Assembly (NCBI GenBank): GCA_944324465.1
Contig: CALUWI010000003.1
Coordinates: forward strand, 62,001-126,000
Direction of reading: 5' to 3'
From: an uncultured Mucispirillum sp.
GTDB taxonomy: Bacteria; Chrysiogenota; Deferribacteres; Deferribacterales; Mucispirillaceae
Length of the DNA: 64,000 nucleotides
Shown here: positions 52,146 through 61,937 of the stretch, piece after piece
Numbering within the stretch: the first letter of the stretch is position 1
Layout of the letters: every line of letters starts with the position of its first letter
The notes under the pieces: model-generated
The model's database searches: none
Told to the model about the DNA's origin: nothing
Seen by the model: only the letters and a program-made list of their open reading frames with translations
Made by a program: the position numbers and the translations under genes

Positions 52146-52354
52146 AAGTCATCTCTCATTATTATTTAACACATTCAAAATATTTGTTGGTGATTATTTG
52201 ATTTTATTTGTTGCAAAAAGACTAATAAATACATTAATATCTTCTGAACAATTTATAAATTATATAGAACTTTAGTAAATATAAAATGTCTTATCTATAA
52301 TTGCAACTATTTTATTAAAATATGTCTGCACTGTGTACTATACAATATAATAGA

Positions 52355-52383
52355 TTGACAAAATTATGTAATTTATGTAATTT
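52355..52383 (+). promoter_or_regulatory. Promoter of the TolC-family gene
   Basis: TTGACA (52355-52360), 17-base spacer, TAATTT (52378-52383). It lies about 30 bases before the start codon. The rest of the gap 52146-52412 shows nothing clear. Confidence 0.55.
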
Positions 52384-52412
52384 ATGAATTTCAGTTTTTA
52401 TTAGGAGATAAT

Positions 52413-53768
52413 ATGTTTAGATACTTGATTTTAATTATTGCTATGGCTGTTATACCATTAACAGCATCTGCACTAACGATTGATGAAACAGTTACATTAG
52501 CTCTTGACACAAATAATAATATTAAAAGCAAGCAGTATACAGTAAAGGCTAAAGATTTATCAGCAAATAATGCTATTCTTATTTTTATGCCGTCTATTGG
52601 TGTTAGCTATGATTATTCATATTCATGGCAGGATAAAACAAAAGCTGCAAACACAAAAACAAATGGCGATTTATCTACATTAAGTGCCTATGCAAATTTA
52701 AATTTATTTAATGGATTATCAGATTTATTTGGCTATCAGCTTGCAAAGCTGGATAGAGATATGGCAGTATCTGATTTAGATGCAACATCTTACCAGACAA
52801 TTCTGGATGCTCAGCTTGCATTTATTAATGTATTAAAAGCAAAAAGTGATTTAGAAGTGGCAGAAAGCAACTTAAAATTACTTGAAATGCAGAAAAGAGA
52901 TGCTCAAATTTCTGCAGATAACGGCTTAATTGCAAAAAATGATTTATTACAGACTGAAACATATTTAGCTTCTGCACAGCTCCAAAAAATCACTGCACAA
53001 AGTGCCGTTACTACAGCTATACAGAGCCTTGAAAAAGTAATAAATAGAAAATTAGCTCCGAATGAAGAACTGGTAGAGCCTGTTTTTATGGATATTACAC
53101 TAGAAAGTGAAGAAGTATTAAAAGATAAAATGTTTGCAAATAGAAGCGACTTAAAAAAATTAGAGCAGTCTTATGAAGCTGCCAAAAAAACAGAAAACCG
53201 TTCATTAAGCGGTGTATATCCAACTATTGATGCATCTTTTACTTATGCAGGCTATGGTGATTCTATTGACCCATTTGCAGGAAACCCAAACCCTGGTGGT
53301 ATGGACTCTAATATGACAGTGGGTGTTACTGCATCGTGGAATATTTTATCAGTAGCATCTGCATCTTTACAATCACTTTCAGATAAAAGAACTCGTCAGG
53401 CACTTGCATATTCTATAGCAGATACAAAACAAAGCATGGTGCTTGATTTACAAAGTAAAATAGAAGGCTATTATACATCAAAAGCACAGCTTGCTCAGTC
53501 AATTATAGGTGTGCAGCATGCAGAAGAAAACTACCGTGTTACTAAAAACCTTTATGACCAAAGTGCTGCAACTATGACAGAACTTTTAGATGCATCATCA
53601 TTATTAAATGAAGCAAAAGTTTCTGAATCAAATGCAAGATACAGTGTTATTTCTTCTGTATATAATTTAGAGTGGGTAATACAGGAAAAACTTCCTGTTC
53701 ATGAAGTACAGCAGGATAATGGCACAATGCCGGTAAATAATCCTGCAGCACCAGCTCCAGCCCGTTAA
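52413..53768 (+). CDS. TolC-family outer-membrane efflux protein
   Basis: 451 residues behind TAGGAGA, signal peptide ending TASALT. It has the two-fold repeated long-helix architecture of TolC channels (YQTILDAQLAFINVLKAKSDLEVAESNLKLLEMQKRDAQ in parts; later VQHAEENYRVTKNLYDQSAATMTELLDASSLL). The Pro/Ala-rich tail NPAAPAPAR is periplasmic. No inner-membrane pump or adaptor is adjacent, so its partners are elsewhere. Confidence 0.85.
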   Translation: MFRYLILIIAMAVIPLTASALTIDETVTLALDTNNNIKSKQYTVKAKDLSANNAILIFMPSIGVSYDYSYSWQDKTKAANTKTNGDLSTLSAYANLNLFNGLSDLFGYQLAKLDRDMAVSDLDATSYQTILDAQLAFINVLKAKSDLEVAESNLKLLEMQKRDAQISADNGLIAKNDLLQTETYLASAQLQKITAQSAVTTAIQSLEKVINRKLAPNEELVEPVFMDITLESEEVLKDKMFANRSDLKKLEQSYEAAKKTENRSLSGVYPTIDASFTYAGYGDSIDPFAGNPNPGGMDSNMTVGVTASWNILSVASASLQSLSDKRTRQALAYSIADTKQSMVLDLQSKIEGYYTSKAQLAQSIIGVQHAEENYRVTKNLYDQSAATMTELLDASSLLNEAKVSESNARYSVISSVYNLEWVIQEKLPVHEVQQDNGTMPVNNPAAPAPAR

Positions 53769-53788
53769 TATAATTATAATAAAGTCAT

Positions 53789-53812
53789 GCGGAGATATGC
53801 AAATATCTCCGC
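53789..53812 (+). terminator. Hairpin after the TolC-family gene
   Basis: GCGGAGATAT-GCAA-ATATCTCCGC followed by only TTTC. Probably a terminator, or another member of the hairpin family. Confidence 0.5.
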
Positions 53813-53856
53813 TTTCAGATTGTCGAAAAAATACATTTTTTCTCCAGTATTTTGCC

Positions 53857-53931
53857 AGCCTAATAATGCTTGTAGCATTTTATTAGGCTGTAAGGGTAAC
53901 TAAACTTGGATACACGCTCCAAGTTTAGTTA
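53857..53931. repeat. Two hairpins; the second carries the ATACACGCT loop
   Basis: AGCCTAATAATGCT pairs with 53874-53889. TAACTAAACTTGG pairs with CCAAGTTTAGTTA (53897-53909 with 53919-53931), a perfect 13-bp stem around ATACACGCT. That loop is the same as in the phage hairpin at 4698-4706, on a wholly different stem. The remainder of the gap to 54197 is AT-rich with nothing clear. Confidence 0.75.
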
Positions 53932-54197
53932 AACAGATTAATTTTTAATGTATATAATATTTCTTATTAGTAAGTTTAAAATAATCAATAACTTTTTTGA
54001 CAGTCTGCATGTGGAAATATTCAAATATCTCTGCTTTTTGAGATAATTTTTATCTACATAATTTTTACACTTTTTTTAAAAATCATAAAAAAACACTTGA
54101 TTTTATCATATATTTTATATAGAAAAGATATGAATAAAATTTACATAAGTTTTCAATATTAAATAATATATAAAATTTATATGGGAAAGGAGTAAAT

Positions 54198-55541
54198 ATG
54201 AAAAATTTACTAGAAAAATTAAAAGCTTTTTTCAGCAGGAAAAAAGATGCTGAAAAAGGTCAGACAGGTAATGAGGCAGCTGAAAACACTGCTGGGGAAA
54301 AACAACCTGGACGCTTTAAAAGGCTATGTTTAAATATTAAAGCTTATGCAAAAAGAAAACCTTCTACTTTTATCGCTATTATAGTTGGTATCGTTTTTGT
54401 TCTGCTTCTTGTAACTTATGAAGCACTTCACTTAACAAGCACTCCAGAATTCTGCGGTATGTGCCACGTAGAAACAGAAACTGGTGCAGGTGCTGAATAT
54501 CACACTTGGAAGAAAAATATACACGCTGCAGCAAATGTTGGCTGTATTGACTGTCACGGTAAACCAGGCTTTTTTGGCTACATGAGAGCTAAAATGGGCG
54601 GTATGTATGACTTATACAGTGAAATAGTTCATTCTAAAGAAAACAAAATGGCTATATTAACAGAAGGTGCTACAAGTAAAGAATATGCTGCAAAACTTGT
54701 TCCAAACGACTGGTGTTTAATATGCCACTCTGATGATGAGAATAAACGCATTAGAGAAAATACATTTATGTCTTTCTTTGGCGTTAAAATGCGTAAAGTA
54801 GATGCAGTTAAAAACCCTGAATTTAGAGAGCTTAACGGCTTAAAAGATATATATAATGATGAAATGCCAAACATTTCTTTCAGCCATGATAACCATGTTA
54901 ACACATTAGGTTTAAGCTGTATTGAATGTCACATGGGTGTTGCTCACGCAGGTGAATTCCAAAACAAAACTAAAATGGAAGACTGCTTCACTTGCCACGA
55001 TGCTGAAAGAGAGAAAAACCCAGAAATCATTGCTCCAGCAAACGATGCTTGCGGCACTTGCCACACAACAGTAGTTGCTATGCATGAAGGTACTTTATTA
55101 TTAGAAGAAGGTGAAGAACCAACTCCACCATCAATGATGGTTGACCAAGGTGTATATGGTGCTGAAAACTGTTCTTCTTGCCACATGGAAGGTGCATTTG
55201 ATATACCTACTGCTGCAACATGCGGACCAACTTGCCACAGCGAAGGTATGGACTATGGCTTTATGTATGATGAAATAAGAGCTCAATTTGATGCTGTTAA
55301 AGCACCACTTGATACATTAAATATGCAGTTATATGGTGTTCTTGATAAAATGACAAAAGAACAGCGTGCAAAATTTAATGAATTTAAAAATTACTATGAA
55401 ATATTAGCTAATGATAAATCAAAAGGTATACACAACGACAGCATTTATGTTAAAGCTGCTGAAAAAGCAACAGCAATCGGTAATGAGCTTGCTTCCAGCT
55501 TAGGTATTCCAGTAGCTGCACCAGAAGAAAGTCAGGAATAG
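54198..55541 (+). CDS. Membrane-anchored multihaem cytochrome c (NapC/NirT-like, eight haem sites)
   Basis: 447 residues behind AAAGGAG. A basic N-terminus and one membrane helix (about 55-77) are followed by CGMCH, CIDCH, CLICH, CIECH, CFTCH, CGTCH, CSSCH and CGPTCH: seven CXXCH sites and one CX3CH. The first part (HLTSTPEFCGMCHVE) is NapC/NirT/NrfH-like, a quinol-oxidising anchor. NapC-type proteins have four haems, so this one is extended. It passes electrons from quinol to a periplasmic reductase, whose gene is not adjacent. A strong terminator follows. Confidence 0.85.
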   Translation: MKNLLEKLKAFFSRKKDAEKGQTGNEAAENTAGEKQPGRFKRLCLNIKAYAKRKPSTFIAIIVGIVFVLLLVTYEALHLTSTPEFCGMCHVETETGAGAEYHTWKKNIHAAANVGCIDCHGKPGFFGYMRAKMGGMYDLYSEIVHSKENKMAILTEGATSKEYAAKLVPNDWCLICHSDDENKRIRENTFMSFFGVKMRKVDAVKNPEFRELNGLKDIYNDEMPNISFSHDNHVNTLGLSCIECHMGVAHAGEFQNKTKMEDCFTCHDAEREKNPEIIAPANDACGTCHTTVVAMHEGTLLLEEGEEPTPPSMMVDQGVYGAENCSSCHMEGAFDIPTAATCGPTCHSEGMDYGFMYDEIRAQFDAVKAPLDTLNMQLYGVLDKMTKEQRAKFNEFKNYYEILANDKSKGIHNDSIYVKAAEKATAIGNELASSLGIPVAAPEESQE

Positions 55542-55573
55542 ACAGCTAATATCTTTTTTAAGATATAATAGAT

Positions 55574-55610
55574 AAGGGGCGAAAAATATTATGTTTTCGC
55601 CCCTTTTTTT
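55574..55610 (+). terminator. Rho-independent terminator of the cytochrome gene
   Basis: AAGGGGCGAAAA pairs with TTTTCGCCCCTT (55574-55585 with 55594-55605), then a T-run to 55610. Confidence 0.9.
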
Positions 55611-55674
55611 GTGTTTAGTGTTATTTTGCTTGATTTATTAGGTATATATTTTATAATTAACTCTGGAGTAATTC

Positions 55675-57612
55675 ATGACAAAAGATGATAAAAAAATAGT
55701 CCGTAATGTAATTTTATTTTGTATTTTATTTTCAGTATTTTTTACAGTTTACAGAGTATCATCTCTGCTTGAGAAAAAGTATGAAGATAATAAGCAGATA
55801 GATAATTATACTGCTGCACTTCCTGCTGAAAATATAAAAAATAACAGTACTCCAAAAGGATATGATAATATTACTGGTGCAGATATTCTGCCTGCAGATA
55901 ATTATGCTCCTGTAGTAAACAGCAATCCATCAGTAAAGGAAAATACATACTATGCCGATAATGACAGCTATGTAATCAATTCTCTTGCAGATTTAAATAA
56001 AGATGATAAAACTATAGCCAACCCTTATGACAATCTTGACAGTATGCTCTATGATGCAGCAGTAAAAGGCGATTTTGAAAATGTCCGCAGATATATTGAT
56101 ATGGGTGCAAATATTAACAGTGTAGATAACAGCGGCAGCACAATTATTTACCGTATGAGCATTTTAAAGGATTTATCTATGGACCAGATGAACTGCTTAA
56201 ATTACCTTTTATTAAAAGGGGCAGATGCTAATAAAGAAAACTATAACGGCTATACACCATTGACTGCTCATCTTTCATCAAACCTTTTTAATAAAGAATT
56301 TTTAGACAGGCTTGTGCAGAATAATGTAGAAATAAACGGCCCTGATTTTGACGGCGATACACCACTTCATTTTGCAGTTATGAATAATAATATAGAAGCT
56401 GTAGAATATTTATTAGAAAATGGTGCAAATACTAATGTAAAAAATAAAGACGGTATTACACCGCTGCATATTGCAGTAAAAGAAAAAAATTACGATATTA
56501 CAGGCAGACTGCTTTCAGCAGGGGCTGATAGAAATACGAAAGATATTGACGGTATAAGTGCTTTAGATATTGTAAAGGCAAGTAATGATGTAGATTTGTT
56601 TAAGCTTTTCAGCATTACTCAGGAAGATATAAAAAGAGATAAATTACTTGCTGAGCTGCAGCAGGCTGTAATAAATAATATTTCAAAACCTGCAGTAAAA
56701 GCTATAAAAGAGAATGTAGATAAAGGCTTTTATAACAGACCAGTTAAGCAGGATAAAGGTGCATCATCTATTGACGGTAAATTTGTAGGTGAAAATCCAA
56801 CACCGTTAATTGCTGCTTTATATTTTGGGTATAATGATATTGCAAAAGCTCTTATAAATATAGGTGCAGATGTAAATAAGCCAAATGATTATCCTTTTTA
56901 TTCTCCATTAATGGTGGCAGCAGAAAGCGGAAATAAAGAAATGGTTAATCTGCTTTTAGATAAGGGGGCAGATGTAAACTATCAGTCTAAAATGGACGGT
57001 ATAACAGCATTAAATGTAACAACTAATGCAGAGATTGCAGATATTATATTACGAGCAAAAGCAGACCCTAATATGACAGCAAATGCAGCCTGTCTTTCTG
57101 CTCTGCAAATGGCTGTGATTAATAATAACTATGATTTAGCGGAAGTGCTTTTAAAATACGGAGCAGATGCAAACCATGTAGACTGTAATGAATATAAGCC
57201 TGTTATTGCTAATGCAATAGATACAGGCAACCCTGCAATAGTCAGACTGCTTTTAAATTATAATGCTGGAGTAAATACAGAAGTAGGGGAAGATTTATCA
57301 ATCAAAGTAATAGATTATGCCCGCCAGAAAGGAAATAAAATGATTATAGAAATGATTGATGAAAAACTTCAGCAGTCTATGCCTAAAAAACAGGAAGTTA
57401 TTGAAGAAGATAATACAACATCACTTATTAAAAATAATGTTAAGCAGGATAATAAAACAGTAAATATTAATGTAAACGATAATATATCAAAAGGCAGTAA
57501 GCCTGATAATATGTCAGTAAAAGAAAATGCTGCACCAAAAGTGAACAAAAATGATAATAATTCGTCAAATGAGATAGATAATATTATGAATAATATTGTT
57601 AACGGCTTATAA
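55675..57612 (+). CDS. Ankyrin-repeat membrane-anchored protein
   Basis: 645 residues behind CTGGAG. A single N-terminal membrane helix (about 9-27) is followed by a disordered segment. Ankyrin repeats lie at about 125-305 (GDTPLHFAVMNNNIEAVEYLLENGANTN and GITPLHIAVKEKNYDITGRLLSAGADRN in parts) and again at about 370-555. The C-terminal 90 residues are Asn/Asp/Lys-rich. The repeats probably face the periplasm and bind other proteins. It opens a co-directional cluster running to 63874. Confidence 0.8.
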   Translation: MTKDDKKIVRNVILFCILFSVFFTVYRVSSLLEKKYEDNKQIDNYTAALPAENIKNNSTPKGYDNITGADILPADNYAPVVNSNPSVKENTYYADNDSYVINSLADLNKDDKTIANPYDNLDSMLYDAAVKGDFENVRRYIDMGANINSVDNSGSTIIYRMSILKDLSMDQMNCLNYLLLKGADANKENYNGYTPLTAHLSSNLFNKEFLDRLVQNNVEINGPDFDGDTPLHFAVMNNNIEAVEYLLENGANTNVKNKDGITPLHIAVKEKNYDITGRLLSAGADRNTKDIDGISALDIVKASNDVDLFKLFSITQEDIKRDKLLAELQQAVINNISKPAVKAIKENVDKGFYNRPVKQDKGASSIDGKFVGENPTPLIAALYFGYNDIAKALINIGADVNKPNDYPFYSPLMVAAESGNKEMVNLLLDKGADVNYQSKMDGITALNVTTNAEIADIILRAKADPNMTANAACLSALQMAVINNNYDLAEVLLKYGADANHVDCNEYKPVIANAIDTGNPAIVRLLLNYNAGVNTEVGEDLSIKVIDYARQKGNKMIIEMIDEKLQQSMPKKQEVIEEDNTTSLIKNNVKQDNKTVNINVNDNISKGSKPDNMSVKENAAPKVNKNDNNSSNEIDNIMNNIVNGL

Positions 57613-57682
57613 CAGCTGGTATATATTGCACTTTATAAATTTATATGCTAAAAAGTTCTGAATATGGTATATGGAGGGATTT

Positions 57683-58699
57683 ATGGAAAATTCATCAGTT
57701 TTAGATAGTAATAATAACAGCAGTTTATCTAATGAAGGAAAACCAAAAGGGAAATTAAATAAAAAAATAGTGATAATATGCTCTTTAATCACTATTTTTA
57801 TTATTGCTGCTGTAGTTTTTTTTATTATCAGCTCTCAATCTTCAAGAATGGTAGAAAAGTATATTAATACACAGTTAAGTGAAACAGCTGCTGAATTTGG
57901 CGAAGGGTTTAAATATAATCCTTTTAAATGCAGTGGTATTAAAAATATTACATGCAGCACTGATTTTATAGAATTCAGAGATGCTGGTCAAAAGTTTTTA
58001 GCAAAAAATATTTCTTTTACTGCCTCTCCGTCATTAGATAAATTAAATGCTGGTATAACTGGTAATATTGAAGTAAGTGCAGCTGATACAGAAATAGATA
58101 ATCTTATTCAGCTTAATTTTAATTGTTCAGATAATATTACACTTTTAAATGAACGCTCATTACTTGCCCATAATCTTATATGTGATTCTAAGATGAATAA
58201 TATTCATTCAAGCCAAAATAGTGTATTTTACATGAAAGATGATGTATATGGGAAAAGCAGCAGTATGATTGGTGTTTTAAAAGCGTTTGCAGAAAAAAAT
58301 ATAGATATACAAGACCAGTTAGAAAATGCTACAGTTATAGAATCATCATATAGTAAAATAGAAAGCCCTGCATTAATGGATGACATAGTTGATATTATGC
58401 AGTTATTTATTAAGTCTTATTCAAATGAAACTATTAAGAAAGAAGATGTTGTTAGTCTTTATGCTTCTTTAAAAAATGATTATATTAAATTTAAAGATTT
58501 TTATGGCTACAATAAATATACAAACTTTATGGACAATGTTATAAATGCAATAGATGGAGTGATTTATGATAATAATAACTCTATATCAATGTCTATGACT
58601 ATAAAAGATAGAGAAAGTATAGATAAAATGTTTGGCTCTGAGTATTTAAAATTTATGCTGCCAGATGTTTATGATATTGAGATAACAAGCTCTAAATAA
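57683..58699 (+). CDS. Hypothetical single-pass membrane protein, paralogue 1
   Basis: ATG 57683 follows GGAGGG. 338 residues: cytoplasmic N-terminus, membrane helix (about 34-56), then an extracytoplasmic domain with cysteines spaced C-x7-C (FKCSGIKNITCS) and later C-x18-C (starting NFNCSDNI). The next gene has the same topology and spacings, so the two are paralogues. I recognise no family. The Cys pattern suggests two disulphides in the periplasm. Confidence 0.65.
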   Translation: MENSSVLDSNNNSSLSNEGKPKGKLNKKIVIICSLITIFIIAAVVFFIISSQSSRMVEKYINTQLSETAAEFGEGFKYNPFKCSGIKNITCSTDFIEFRDAGQKFLAKNISFTASPSLDKLNAGITGNIEVSAADTEIDNLIQLNFNCSDNITLLNERSLLAHNLICDSKMNNIHSSQNSVFYMKDDVYGKSSSMIGVLKAFAEKNIDIQDQLENATVIESSYSKIESPALMDDIVDIMQLFIKSYSNETIKKEDVVSLYASLKNDYIKFKDFYGYNKYTNFMDNVINAIDGVIYDNNNSISMSMTIKDRESIDKMFGSEYLKFMLPDVYDIEITSSK

Positions 58700-58725
58700 T
58701 TTTATAAATACTTAAGCATTGCATT

Positions 58726-59718
58726 ATGAAAAAGAAACTGATTATCATATTTTCTATACTGATTTTTACAGCGATACTTGCTGTTACTGCAGTATTCATC
58801 ACATTTCATACAATAGATTATTTTGCAGGCACTGTGGAAAAGTCTTTTAATATATCATTATCAGACTTAAGCAAAAATATGAGTAAAGATAAAAAGGTAT
58901 CTTTATCCTATCAGCCTTTCCAGTGTTATGGCAGGCGTTCTATTTTCTGCAGTGGTGATGATATATTAGTAAAATATAAAAAAATGAAGTTTGAAGTAAA
59001 AGACATAAAATTTATCTTAACACCATATTATGATAATGCAGATATTTCATTAAAAGGCAGAGCAGTATATAAAACCATTGTAGATGATAAAGAACGCACT
59101 CTGCCAATGAATTTTGAATGTTATGGTAATTATAAGCTGCTTGCAGATGAAACGATGATAAAAACAAGATACTGGTGCAATACTTATGTAAACTATTTAA
59201 AAACACATCAGCAGTCAACAGTTTACTTCCAAAACAAACATTTTGATGAAAGCTCTATATACGGATTTGCTAAAAAATTTGATGAATTTATTTTAAATAA
59301 TCAGTTCCAAAAAGCAGTATATCCAACAAAGGCAGCATTGGTTAAATATCAAGGTTATATAGAAAGCAAAGATTTATTTGAAGAATATTTAAATATTATT
59401 AAGCGTTTTGACCCAAACTATTTAAACTCTAAAGAACAGGCCATTATGTCGCTGCCGTCATATAAAACATATCTTTTCTTTATTTCTGTTGTTTTTGGCA
59501 GGGAAAGTGCAGTATATACTGTATATGATAAAATTATGCAGAGTTTAAAAGATGTACTTGAAAAAGATTATAATAAAATAGCTGTAACATTAAGAAGCAA
59601 TAAAGATGTTCCAGTAAAAGCATTACTATTTAGTCCAAAAGAAGCAAAAGAAAAAGCAAAATATTTTTCTGATAAAAAATATTATACTTTTGATGTAAAA
59701 AGCAGCAAGGTAAAATAA
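58726..59718 (+). CDS. Hypothetical single-pass membrane protein, paralogue 2
   Basis: 330 residues with an N-terminal membrane helix (about 3-25). QPFQCYGRRSIFCSGDD parallels NPFKCSGIKNITCSTD of the previous gene, and NFECYGNY...YWCNT repeats its C-x18-C pair. The C-terminal half is helical and diverged. No strong ribosome binding site; likely co-transcribed with the gene 26 bases upstream. Confidence 0.65.
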   Translation: MKKKLIIIFSILIFTAILAVTAVFITFHTIDYFAGTVEKSFNISLSDLSKNMSKDKKVSLSYQPFQCYGRRSIFCSGDDILVKYKKMKFEVKDIKFILTPYYDNADISLKGRAVYKTIVDDKERTLPMNFECYGNYKLLADETMIKTRYWCNTYVNYLKTHQQSTVYFQNKHFDESSIYGFAKKFDEFILNNQFQKAVYPTKAALVKYQGYIESKDLFEEYLNIIKRFDPNYLNSKEQAIMSLPSYKTYLFFISVVFGRESAVYTVYDKIMQSLKDVLEKDYNKIAVTLRSNKDVPVKALLFSPKEAKEKAKYFSDKKYYTFDVKSSKVK

Positions 59719-59722
59719 ATTT

Positions 59723-60301
59723 ATGATAAAAAAGTTACATGCTGTTTTTTTACTTCTTATTATTTTTACAGCCTGCAAAAATAACATGTCTGTAGAAAAT
59801 GATAATTCTACTGCCGTTATAAAAGATAATATTGCAGATAACACAACCAGTGATAATAAAAGTATTCAAAAAAACATAACAGATGAAACTGTTATAGATA
59901 TTTTTACAAACAATAATGGGGAAATAATAACAAAAATATATAAAATAAATGGTAAAAAAACAGCAGAAAACAATGAAAATACTCAAATTCTGCAACTTTT
60001 ACTAAAATATAACGACAGTAAATGTATAAACTGGATAGCTGATGCTTTAAAGCACTATAATATTAATGATAATCTGGCAGATACTTATATTCAGTATAAT
60101 GATATATATTTGTATGAACCTACTGTTCTGCATATTGCTGTAATATGTGGAAATACTGATGTAATAAGGCTGCTTATAGATTATGGAGCAGATATTTATG
60201 CAGAAGATGAAAGCGGAGAGCCTGTATTTATGCTTGCAGATATAATAAATAATGAAGAAATTATAGAAATTTTTACAAAGGAATATGAAAATGGATTTTA
60301 A
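59723..60301 (+). CDS. Ankyrin-repeat lipoprotein
   Basis: 192 residues beginning four bases after the previous stop. The signal MIKKLHAVFLLLIIFTACKN has a lipobox (FTAC). An Asn/Asp/Thr-rich linker is followed by two or three ankyrin repeats (about 120-185; LYEPTVLHIAVICGNTDVIRLLIDYGADIYAED in parts). It is related in style to the ankyrin protein at 55675. Overlaps the next gene by 11 bases. Confidence 0.7.
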   Translation: MIKKLHAVFLLLIIFTACKNNMSVENDNSTAVIKDNIADNTTSDNKSIQKNITDETVIDIFTNNNGEIITKIYKINGKKTAENNENTQILQLLLKYNDSKCINWIADALKHYNINDNLADTYIQYNDIYLYEPTVLHIAVICGNTDVIRLLIDYGADIYAEDESGEPVFMLADIINNEEIIEIFTKEYENGF

Positions 60302-60728
60302 TAATGATATAGTAGTAGAATACTTTAATGATGTTACTGATGATACAAGGTATATAAGGGAAACTGTTTTTGTAATAGAGCAGGGATTTTCTGAAGAATT
60401 TGATGAAATTGATAAAAAAAGTATCCATTTCCTTGTTAAAGTAAATAATAAAAGAGCTGCAACAGCAAGAATATTTAAATCTGATAACAGTGATACAAAA
60501 TGGACTGTCGGCAGGTTTGCAGTATTAAAAGAATACAGAGGCACAGGGCTTGGCTCATTTTTAATGAAAAAAGTGGAAGAAAAAATAAAAGAGCAGGGTG
60601 GTAATGTGGCAGAACTTTCTGCACAAAAACAGGCAGAGAAGTTTTATTTATCTTTAGGTTATACATCTATGGGAGATATTTATTATGACCAGCATGCTCC
60701 ACATATACATATGGAAAAAGAACTGTAA
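60291..60728 (+). CDS. GNAT family N-acetyltransferase (ElaA-like)
   Basis: I chose ATG 60291, spaced eight bases from AAAGGA; ATG 60285 is too close. 145 residues: RETVFVIEQGF at the N-terminus, WTVGRFAVLKEYRGTGLGSFLMKKV with the acetyl-CoA-binding R-G-x-G-L-G loop, and FYLSLGYTSMGDIYYDQHAPHIHMEKEL. The last resembles ElaA-type proteins. Substrate unknown; cytoplasmic. Confidence 0.85.
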   Translation: MDFNNDIVVEYFNDVTDDTRYIRETVFVIEQGFSEEFDEIDKKSIHFLVKVNNKRAATARIFKSDNSDTKWTVGRFAVLKEYRGTGLGSFLMKKVEEKIKEQGGNVAELSAQKQAEKFYLSLGYTSMGDIYYDQHAPHIHMEKEL

Positions 60729-60805
60729 AAAAGACTTTATCAAAAAATATATGTGTGTTATATTAAAATAATATTATAAAATAAATGATTGCATGGGGCA
60801 GATAG

Positions 60806-61489
60806 ATGGATAAGTCTATAATAATTTTATCAATAGTGCTTATGGTTATTTTAGTAGTATTGGTAGTGTTTATTATAAATCGTAAAAGCATAAAAATCAA
60901 AATTTTAGAAGAAGAAGCTGCAAAGGGTAACCCTGAAACTCAGCTTGCTTTAGGACTTATGTTTTATTCTGGAGTGCAAATTCCAGTTAATAAAGAAAAA
61001 GGGTGTGAGTATATAAAAAAAGCAGCAGAAAATGGTAACGCTCAGGCTCAGTATTTATACAGTGGTATAGTTTTAGGTGCAGAAAGCGGAAATACTCCAT
61101 CTAAAGAGCAGCTTTTAGAAGCAGCATCATGGATACAAAAAGCAGCTGACGGCGGTTTTTTAACAGCAGTTACTACTCTTGCTAATATGTATGCAGAAGG
61201 TAAAATATTACAAAAAGACAGCAAAAAAGCACAGCATTATTTTTTAAAAGCTGCAGAAATGGGTGATATTCAATCACAGCTTACTGTGGCTGGTATATAT
61301 CATTTCAGCATAGGAATGGATAGAACAATAGGATATGCATGGTATAAAGTAGCAGAGCATAACGGAAATGAATATGCTGCCGAAGCTTCAGCAAAACTTT
61401 ATGAAGAACTTTCAGATGAAGATAAATCTGAAGCATTAAGAAAAGCAGATGAATATATAGGTAAATATGCAGGTAAAAAGCTAAACTAA
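60806..61489 (+). CDS. Sel1-repeat membrane-anchored protein
   Basis: 227 residues. One N-terminal membrane helix (about 4-24) is followed by four to five Sel1-like repeats (AAKGNPETQLALGLMFYSG, AAENGNAQAQYLYSG, AADGGFLTAVTTLANMYAEG, AAEMGDIQSQLTVAGIY). Such alpha-solenoids scaffold protein interactions, here probably at the periplasmic side of the inner membrane. Confidence 0.8.
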   Translation: MDKSIIILSIVLMVILVVLVVFIINRKSIKIKILEEEAAKGNPETQLALGLMFYSGVQIPVNKEKGCEYIKKAAENGNAQAQYLYSGIVLGAESGNTPSKEQLLEAASWIQKAADGGFLTAVTTLANMYAEGKILQKDSKKAQHYFLKAAEMGDIQSQLTVAGIYHFSIGMDRTIGYAWYKVAEHNGNEYAAEASAKLYEELSDEDKSEALRKADEYIGKYAGKKLN

Positions 61490-61506
61490 CATATAAAGGT
61501 AAGCGT

Positions 61507-61929
61507 ATGATAAAAAGGTATATTCAGTCAGATTACAGCCCTCTTATAGCAATATGGGAAAGGTCAGTAGTGCATACTCATGATTTTTTATCAAAAGAAG
61601 ATTATGAATCAATACGCTCAAAACTACTGGAATATTTTAGTGATGTAGATGTATATGTATATAGAAAAGATAATAAAATTGTTGCTTTTATGGGAGTATC
61701 TGGCAATAAAATGAAAATGCTTTTCTGTGACCCTGATTATTTCAGGCAGGGGATAGGTTCATCTATGGTAAATTATGCAGTCCAGTTTTTACATATCAAA
61801 TATATTGATGTTAATGAGCTAAATAATCAGGCAATTGAATTTTATAAATCAATGAATTTTATAGTAATAGGCAGGCAGGAACATGATGTTTTTGGCTATG
61901 CTTTACTTCATTTAATGTATAACGGGTAA
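61507..61929 (+). CDS. GNAT family N-acetyltransferase (YjaB-like)
   Basis: 140 residues behind AAAGGTAAG. SDYSPLIAIWERSVVHTHDFLS is the usual start of YjaB/YhbS-like GNAT proteins. CDPDYFRQGIGSSMVNYA carries the acetyl-CoA-binding Q/R-x-x-G-x-G/A loop, and INVELN-type DVNELNNQAIEFYKSMNF follows. Substrate unknown. Confidence 0.85.
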   Translation: MIKRYIQSDYSPLIAIWERSVVHTHDFLSKEDYESIRSKLLEYFSDVDVYVYRKDNKIVAFMGVSGNKMKMLFCDPDYFRQGIGSSMVNYAVQFLHIKYIDVNELNNQAIEFYKSMNFIVIGRQEHDVFGYALLHLMYNG

Positions 61930-61937
61930 AATTAAGT

